Assembly: GCF_963666255.1 (NCBI RefSeq)
Contig: NZ_OY762656.1
Span: forward strand, 1,178,001-1,242,000
Source of the DNA: an uncultured Propionivibrio sp.
Lineage (GTDB): Bacteria > Pseudomonadota > Gammaproteobacteria > Burkholderiales > Rhodocyclaceae
Reading direction: 5' to 3'
Length of the DNA stretch: 64,000 nucleotides
This document shows, piece after piece, positions 57,668 through 64,000 of the stretch. Below the pieces are notes generated by a model, which had not been told where the DNA came from, searched no databases, and saw only the letters and a program-made list of their open reading frames with translations. Made by a program: the position numbers and the translations under genes. The stretch's first letter is position 1; each line of letters begins with the position of its first letter.

Positions 57668-57749
57668 TTGCATCTCCTTTGCCCGGCCACTCATCCGTGG
57701 ACACGAACAGAAGTTGAGGGGATTCGATCAACGACTTTCACTCCGGCGA

Positions 57750-57813
57750 CGCGGCGGGCACGGCGAGCAACCATGAAATGGTCTTGCCTTCGCATTTCGT
57801 CGTGCCTGCTGCG
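57750..57813 (-). other. Long imperfect stem-loop in the nifD-nifK spacer
   Basis: CGCGGCGGGCACGGCGA (57750-57766) and TCGTCGTGCCTGCTGCG (57797-57813) form a 17-position stem; 14 pair in the nif mRNA, with 3 A-C mismatches. The 30-nt loop holds an inner stem (CCAT-TTC-ATGG flanked by GCAA/TTGC). It begins 19 nt after the nifD stop in an unusually long 164-bp spacer. Confidence 0.6.
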
Positions 57814-57831
57814 TATGCCGTGGGGTTGTCC

Positions 57832-59307
57832 TTACGCGGCTTCCGCTTCCTCCGTGCTTTCGGCAGGCTTCTGCCAGGGGGCCTTGAACAGTGTCCAGCA
57901 CGGGTTGTTCACCGCCATGTCCATGTCGCGGGCGAAGACAGCGAAGCCGTCGAAGCCGTGGTACGGGCCGGAGTAGTCCCACGAGTGCAGCTGGCGGAAG
58001 GGCACGCCCATCTTGTGGAAGGTGTATTTCTCCTTGATGCCGGAACCGACCAGATCGGGCTTCAACTGGCGTACGAATTCTTCAAGCTCGTAACCGGTCG
58101 CGTCGTCGTAGATCAGCGTCGTGTCCTTGAGGTCGTGCATCGTGCGGTCATAATCGTCGTTGTGCGCGAACTCGTAGCCGGCGCCGATGACTTCCATACC
58201 GAGGTCCTCGTAGGCGCCGACCGTGTGGCGCGGACGCAGGCCACCGACATAGAGCATGACTTTCTTGCCCTCAAGACGCGGGCGGAACTTGGCGATGATC
58301 GCATCCATCGCCGGCTTGTACTTGGCGATCACGCGCTCGGCGCCTTCCTTGATCGTGTCGTCGAAGTGCGAGGCGATCTCGCGCAGGCTCGCGGCGATCT
58401 TCGACGGACCGAAGAAGTTGTATTCGAGCCAGGGGATCCCGTACTTCTCTTCCATGTGCCGAGCGATGTAGTTCATCGAACGGTAGCAGTGCAGCAGGTT
58501 GAGCTTGACCTTCGGCGTATTCTCGATCTCGGCGATGGTGCCGTCGCCGGACCACTGCGCGACGACGTTGAGGCCCATCTCTTCGAGCAGGATGCGCGAC
58601 GCCCAGGCGTCGCCGCCGATGTTGTAGTCGCCGAGAATCGCGACGTCATATTGGCCGCCCGGTTCGAGCTTGCCGTCGCGGTTGGAGATGATCCAGTCGC
58701 GGATCGCGTCGTTGGAGATGTGGTGGCCGAGCGACTGGGAGACGCCGCGGAAACCTTCGCAGCGGACCGGGACGATGGTCTTGCCGATCTCGGCCGCTTT
58801 CTTCTTGGCGACGGCTTCGATGTCGTCGCCGATCAGGCCGATCGGGCATTCGGATTGCACCGAGAGCGCCTTGGAGAGCGGGAACAGCCCTTCGACCTCG
58901 TCGATCAGCTTGGCGAGTTTCTTGTCGCCGCCGAAGACGACGTCCTTCTCCTGGAAGTCCGACGAGAACATCACGTCGCAGAACGAATCGACGCCCGAGG
59001 TGCCGGCGAAATAGTTGCGGCGGCCGCCGCGCGAATACTGGCCGCAGCCGATCGGGCCGTGCGAGATGGCGATGATGTCCTTGAACGGTCCCCACACCAC
59101 GCCGCGTGCACCGGCGTAGGCGCAGCCGCGCTGTGTCATCACGCCCGGCACCGACTTGCGGTTGGAGGTAATGCACTTCTTCGACTGCGTGATGGCCTTG
59201 TCATTGACCATCAGGTGTTTGGCCCGGTCCTTCTTGGCCTTCTCGGGATAAACCTCAAGCACCTCCTGGATGAGGGCTTCGGCTTCTTCGCGGTTGAGCA
59301 AGCTCAT
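57832..59307 (-). CDS. nifD: Nitrogenase MoFe protein alpha chain
   Basis: 491 aa. FeMo-co ligands Cys274 ([10 protein letters not shown]) and His441 ([12 protein letters not shown]), P-cluster cysteines Cys62, Cys88 and Cys154, and the cofactor-environment residues Gln191 and His195 are all present. Mo-type rather than V- or Fe-only. AGGAGAAGCAAA lies before the ATG. Confidence 0.98.
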   Translation of the reverse strand: MSLLNREEAEALIQEVLEVYPEKAKKDRAKHLMVNDKAITQSKKCITSNRKSVPGVMTQRGCAYAGARGVVWGPFKDIIAISHGPIGCGQYSRGGRRNYFAGTSGVDSFCDVMFSSDFQEKDVVFGGDKKLAKLIDEVEGLFPLSKALSVQSECPIGLIGDDIEAVAKKKAAEIGKTIVPVRCEGFRGVSQSLGHHISNDAIRDWIISNRDGKLEPGGQYDVAILGDYNIGGDAWASRILLEEMGLNVVAQWSGDGTIAEIENTPKVKLNLLHCYRSMNYIARHMEEKYGIPWLEYNFFGPSKIAASLREIASHFDDTIKEGAERVIAKYKPAMDAIIAKFRPRLEGKKVMLYVGGLRPRHTVGAYEDLGMEVIGAGYEFAHNDDYDRTMHDLKDTTLIYDDATGYELEEFVRQLKPDLVGSGIKEKYTFHKMGVPFRQLHSWDYSGPYHGFDGFAVFARDMDMAVNNPCWTLFKAPWQKPAESTEEAEAA

Positions 59308-59396
59308 TTTGCTTCTCCTGTCGGGGCGGCGGTCTTCAGCTCGACACGGCGCCCGTGATCGTTAACTCAGGTTTCCGGTGACGCTGCTGCCGAGCC

Positions 59397-61295
<1,899 letters not shown>

Positions 61296-61324
61296 CTTTG
61301 TCGCAAACGCGACAAGACGACATC

Positions 61325-61359
61325 GTCATTGCCGGGCGGAAAGGCGGGAACCTCCCGCC
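61325..61359. repeat. REP-like degenerate element after draT
   Basis: GTCATTGCCGG followed by the hairpin GGCGGGA-ACC-TCCCGCC (61343-61359) in the 140-bp gap between draT and the SIR2-like gene. It shares the GTCATTGC start with the nif spacer palindromes. No U-tract. Confidence 0.4.
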
Positions 61360-61435
61360 GGTCCTCGTCATGAGGCGGGAATGAGGTGCGGTGCGTTTCT
61401 TGCATGGCGATTCCCGGACTCACCGAGGATCGCCC

Positions 61436-62302
61436 ATGGACGCCACGCTTGGCAACACGCTTCGCACGACACTTCGCACGACACTCCTATCCGGCCTGCA
61501 CGACGGCAGCATCGTTCCCTATCTCGGCCCCGGCGCGCTGGCGGACGTCGCGCATAAGAAGAAGGGCGTGCAGATGCCCGCCACCAGCGAGCAACTGATC
61601 CTCGCGATGAACGGCGGCCGGCCGATGGCGGCGAAGCTGATGTATGAATTCTCGCGCGCGGCGATGAACGTCGAGTTGAAGCGCGGACGCACGGCCGTCA
61701 CCCGCTTCCTCCACGACACCTACGCCGACCGCGAGTGGTCTCGGGCGAGCCTGCACGACTGGCTGCAATCGATCCGCCCACCCTATGTCATCGACATCAA
61801 TCGCGACACGCAGCTGCTGGACAGCTACGCCGGGTCGCCGCACACGCTGATCCTCGGCTGCGCGCGGATCGCAGGCACGAGTTATCGTTTCAAGCTTTAC
61901 CGCCACGACGGCACCGTCTATGCACCGATACTGCCCGACGAAGCCGATCCGCGCCTCCCGGTCCTGTTCAAGCCGATGGGCTGCCCACGGCCGCACCCGA
62001 GCTACATCGGCTCGGATGCCGACTATGTCGATTACATTACGGAGCTGATGGGCGGCTTTGCCGTGCCGCCGTTCGTCAAGGCCCTGCGCCGGGAGAAACG
62101 GTATCTGCTGCTCGGCATGCGTCTCAACCGCGATACCGAACGCATGGTGCTTTCCGATCTGATCCATGGCGCGGGGTCGCCCGCCGGCTGGGCGATGATC
62201 GCCGACCCGACGGTCAAGGAGCGGCGTTTCCTCGAACGCATCGGCATCGCGCTGATCGAGGACAGTTGGTTGGCGCTGCTACAGGCGGAGACGCTTACGT
62301 AG
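61436..62302 (+). CDS. SIR2-like protein encoded between draT and draG
   Basis: 288 aa from the ATG at 61436 (GAGGAT upstream). The order of motifs fits a SIR2_2-type NAD-binding fold: VPYLGPGAL (27-35) for the usual VPFLGAGxS, VIDINRD (118-124) for the TTNYD strand, FKPMGCP (178-184) where sirtuin-like proteins have K-x-HG, and YLLLGMRLNRD (223-233) for the LLFLGYSLxD strand. The catalytic His position seems lost, so binding of NAD+ or ADP-ribose rather than deacylation is inferred. Same strand as draT, 140 bp downstream; its end overlaps draG by 8 bp, convergent. Confidence 0.7.
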   Translation: MDATLGNTLRTTLRTTLLSGLHDGSIVPYLGPGALADVAHKKKGVQMPATSEQLILAMNGGRPMAAKLMYEFSRAAMNVELKRGRTAVTRFLHDTYADREWSRASLHDWLQSIRPPYVIDINRDTQLLDSYAGSPHTLILGCARIAGTSYRFKLYRHDGTVYAPILPDEADPRLPVLFKPMGCPRPHPSYIGSDADYVDYITELMGGFAVPPFVKALRREKRYLLLGMRLNRDTERMVLSDLIHGAGSPAGWAMIADPTVKERRFLERIGIALIEDSWLALLQAETLT

Positions 62303-63200
62303 CGCCGGTCGCCTTGTCGGCGCACGCCATCAGGGCTCGCGCCTGCTTGCGGCAGGCGAGGTTCACCGCCGGATCGAGCGCCCTGATCCAGCGCGGCGGA
62401 ATCGCCTCGATCCCGTAACAAGCGCCGGCGAGCATGCCGACGATGGCTCCGGTCGTATCGGCGTCGCCGCCGCGATTGACGGCATCGACGAGACAGCTCT
62501 CGAAGCTGTCGGTCTGCATCAGCGATTGCAGTACTACCTGCATCGTCTCGACGATCCAGCCGCTCGGATTTTCGCGCCGCCGCGTGCGATAGGAGCACTC
62601 GGGATTGGCGCTCACGTAGGGCAGGATGCAGCGGCGATAGACCGCGCTCAAGGGGGCGCCACGCAGGAACTGCTGCACGGCCAGCACGATGCACTCGCAG
62701 GCGGCGTCGGATGCCGGGTTGTGGTGCGTCACATGTGCCTGGGCGCGGACGCCGGCGCGGATCGTCGCTTCATCGCGGCCGAACAGCGCCAGTGCCACCG
62801 GCAGTACGCGCATCGCCGCGCCATTGCCGGCGTCGAATTCCGAGGACTTCGCCTCGGGATCGCCGCTGCGCCGGAAGGCAACCAGATTGCGCCGCACGGT
62901 GTTACCGATGTCGACCGGTTTGCCGCGCATCCAGGCGTCGAAGGCGCGCGCGCAGGACAGCGGCCTGACTTCGCCGTCGTCGTCGAGGATCGCCTTGCCC
63001 AGCGCCAATGCCATCGTCGTGTCGTCGGTGACCTGGCCGGGTTTGATGTTCAGCCAGCCGCCACCGCGGATCTCGTTGTGCACGCCGTAACGTTGCGCGA
63101 TCTCGCGCGGCATCATGAATTCGACCGTCGCGCCGAGCGCGTCGCCAAGCGCGAGTCCGAGATAGGCGGCTTCGGCGCGGGCGACGAGCGCGCTGTTCAT
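62295..63200 (-). CDS. draG: ADP-ribosyl-dinitrogenase reductase hydrolase DraG
   Basis: 301 aa from the ATG at 63200, giving the family start (ARAEAAYLGLALGDALGATV). Di-metal site motifs VTDDTTMALALGKA and VNRGGDADTTGAIVG are intact. Removes ADP-ribose from NifH Arg102 and reactivates nitrogenase. Last gene of a leftward ferredoxin-FeSII-draG cluster, so it is transcribed apart from draT. Confidence 0.95.
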   Translation of the reverse strand: MNSALVARAEAAYLGLALGDALGATVEFMMPREIAQRYGVHNEIRGGGWLNIKPGQVTDDTTMALALGKAILDDDGEVRPLSCARAFDAWMRGKPVDIGNTVRRNLVAFRRSGDPEAKSSEFDAGNGAAMRVLPVALALFGRDEATIRAGVRAQAHVTHHNPASDAACECIVLAVQQFLRGAPLSAVYRRCILPYVSANPECSYRTRRRENPSGWIVETMQVVLQSLMQTDSFESCLVDAVNRGGDADTTGAIVGMLAGACYGIEAIPPRWIRALDPAVNLACRKQARALMACADKATGAT

Positions 63201-63277
63201 GTCGGCACCTGGTTCGCCGTTGGGTTGCCGGTCATTCGTCGGGGCGGGGCGCGCCACAGGACGTGCCCCCGTCATCC

Positions 63278-63637
63278 TCAGCGGCTCGGATACTCGACGA
63301 TCATGTCCTCGTCGCGCAGCACCATCTGGCAGGCCAGTCGCCATTCGTTCGGCATGAAATCGTCGACCAGCATCTTGTCGACCTCGTCCTGCGTCACCTT
63401 GCCCATGTCCTTGAGGATCGCGATTTCGTGATCGGTCAGCGGATGCGCCATGCGCTTCTTGCGATCGAGCGGGAAGACCTTGACCAGGCAGTTGCCGCAT
63501 TCGCCATCGCCGCAACTGAAATCGATGGGAACGTGATTCTCCTTGGCGATGTCGAGAATCGTCTTCTTGTGGCTGCCGGTGACGGCATAGACGGTCTTGT
63601 CCTTGTGCAGCCGGCTGCTGAAAGTGATCGTGGGCAT
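63278..63637 (-). CDS. Shethna FeSII-like 2Fe-2S protective protein
   Basis: 119 aa from the ATG at 63637 (AGGAGTCAG region upstream). Cluster cysteines Cys42, Cys47, Cys50 (SCGDGECGNC) and Cys103 (RLACQ). The length, the start (PTITFSSRL), the LTDHEIAILKDMGKVTQDE helix region and the end WRLACQMVLRDEDMIVEY match the Azotobacter Shethna protein II pattern. That protein binds oxidised nitrogenase and shields it from O2. An ordinary 2Fe-2S ferredoxin is the alternative. Confidence 0.78.
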   Translation of the reverse strand: MPTITFSSRLHKDKTVYAVTGSHKKTILDIAKENHVPIDFSCGDGECGNCLVKVFPLDRKKRMAHPLTDHEIAILKDMGKVTQDEVDKMLVDDFMPNEWRLACQMVLRDEDMIVEYPSR

Positions 63638-63683
63638 GTCTGACTCCTCTGTGGTGAATGGACGACGAAGAAAGCGCCGGCGC

Positions 63684-63971
63684 TCAGGCCGGTTTGACGA
63701 TGACATCGCCTTTGAGCACCTGGGCCTGACAGGCCAGGCGGTGATGGCGCGGTGCCAGGTTGTCCTTCAACACCTGGTCTTCGATTACCGACGGAGCGGC
63801 GAGGTAGTCGTGGCCGGAGACGATCTCGGTCAGACAGGTGCAGCATTCGCCTTCGCGGCAGCCGTAGATGATGCCGGCGCCGATTTTTTCCGATACCTCG
63901 ATGAGGCGCGTTCCGGCAGGCACCGAGACGGTGATGCCGACGTCCTGGAATGTGACATTCGCTTTGGGCAT
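63684..63971 (-). CDS. 2Fe-2S ferredoxin, nif-linked
   Basis: 95 aa. Cys38-X4-Cys43-(Cys44)-X-Cys46 (GCREGECCTC) and Cys81 (RLACQA) give a plant/adrenodoxin-like 2Fe-2S site with one extra Cys. AAGGAGAAGC precedes the ATG. 46 bp upstream of the FeSII-like gene, likely co-transcribed with draG. Confidence 0.87.
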   Translation of the reverse strand: MPKANVTFQDVGITVSVPAGTRLIEVSEKIGAGIIYGCREGECCTCLTEIVSGHDYLAAPSVIEDQVLKDNLAPRHHRLACQAQVLKGDVIVKPA

Positions 63972-63981
63972 GCTTCTCCTT

Positions 63982-64000
63982 TCAGGCCAGCGTGGCCATG
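63982..64000 (-). CDS. Possible 3' tail of an upstream gene (cut by window edge)
   Basis: On the minus strand a frame ending ...MATLA-stop (TGA at 63984-63982) runs to the right edge, 10 bp before the ferredoxin start. Too short to identify, but the spacing suggests a gene continuing the same operon. Confidence 0.3.

Noticed and set aside
57778-59358. Long rightward open frame (about 526 codons) opposite nifD
   Set aside because: It mirrors the codon structure of nifD in GC-rich DNA, has no ribosome site or known motif, and nifD is certain on the other strand.
61343-61359. Terminator after draT
   Set aside because: The GGCGGGA/TCCCGCC hairpin has no following T-run; kept only as a REP-like element.

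Overview
This 64 kb window is GC-rich chromosomal DNA. Gene content and order (rpsU-yqeY-dnaG-rpoD, ahcY with an SAH riboswitch next to metF, mpl, prmA, waaA/waaC, nifHDKT with draT/draG) point to a nitrogen-fixing betaproteobacterium, most likely of the Rhodocyclales (Azonexus/Dechloromonas/Azospira/Azoarcus-like). This placement comes from gene order and protein similarity recalled from memory, not from a search. I see no insertion sequence, prophage, CRISPR array or rRNA.

Layout. 0-3 kb: a thiD-thiC operon on the minus strand behind a TPP riboswitch (thiC runs off the left edge). 3-13 kb: an alpha-carbonic-anhydrase-like protein lacking zinc ligands, a hybrid sensor kinase with a LuxR-type response regulator, a Dcu C4-dicarboxylate transporter, and an HD-GYP / hybrid-kinase pair. 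13-20 kb: TetR-controlled RND efflux genes, then pcm and a TolC-type channel. 20-28 kb: LPS core genes (waaA, waaC), the dTDP-rhamnose set rfbBDAC, an internally deleted galE remnant, apaH, plsC, a SlyB-like lipoprotein and a PfkB kinase. 29-36 kb: a DUF3426 protein, prmA, an accB-accC pair whose biotin carboxylase has lost its catalytic residues, a TlpA thioredoxin and mpl. 35.7-40.5 kb: the macromolecular synthesis operon, then a CAU tRNA. 40.5-44.4 kb: a periplasmic binding protein with a GGDEF-EAL protein, yjdM and tRNA-Phe. 44.5-47 kb: SAH riboswitch, ahcY, metF. 47-50 kb: a four-lipoprotein CsgG/DUF4810/DUF799 operon between two near-identical terminators. 50-53 kb: a chemoreceptor and a DcaP-like porin.

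53.8-64 kb is a nitrogen-fixation island. nifH-nifD-nifK-nifT-ferredoxin-nafY-unknown gene run leftward from a sigma-54 promoter whose NifA enhancer lies inside the divergent draT gene. To the right are draT, a SIR2-like gene, and a leftward operon of a 2Fe-2S ferredoxin, a Shethna FeSII-like protein and draG. Together these supply the nitrogenase, its electron carriers, reversible ADP-ribosylation of the Fe protein (DraT/DraG), a probable oxygen-protection protein (FeSII) and an undefined SIR2-like partner that may read NAD+ or ADP-ribose.

The most unusual items are the SIR2-like gene inside the draT/draG locus, the accC-like gene with at least five altered active-site positions in an otherwise well-conserved protein, the zinc-ligand-less carbonic anhydrase domain, the mirrored terminators around the lipoprotein operon, and the stem-loops in the spacers of the nif operon.
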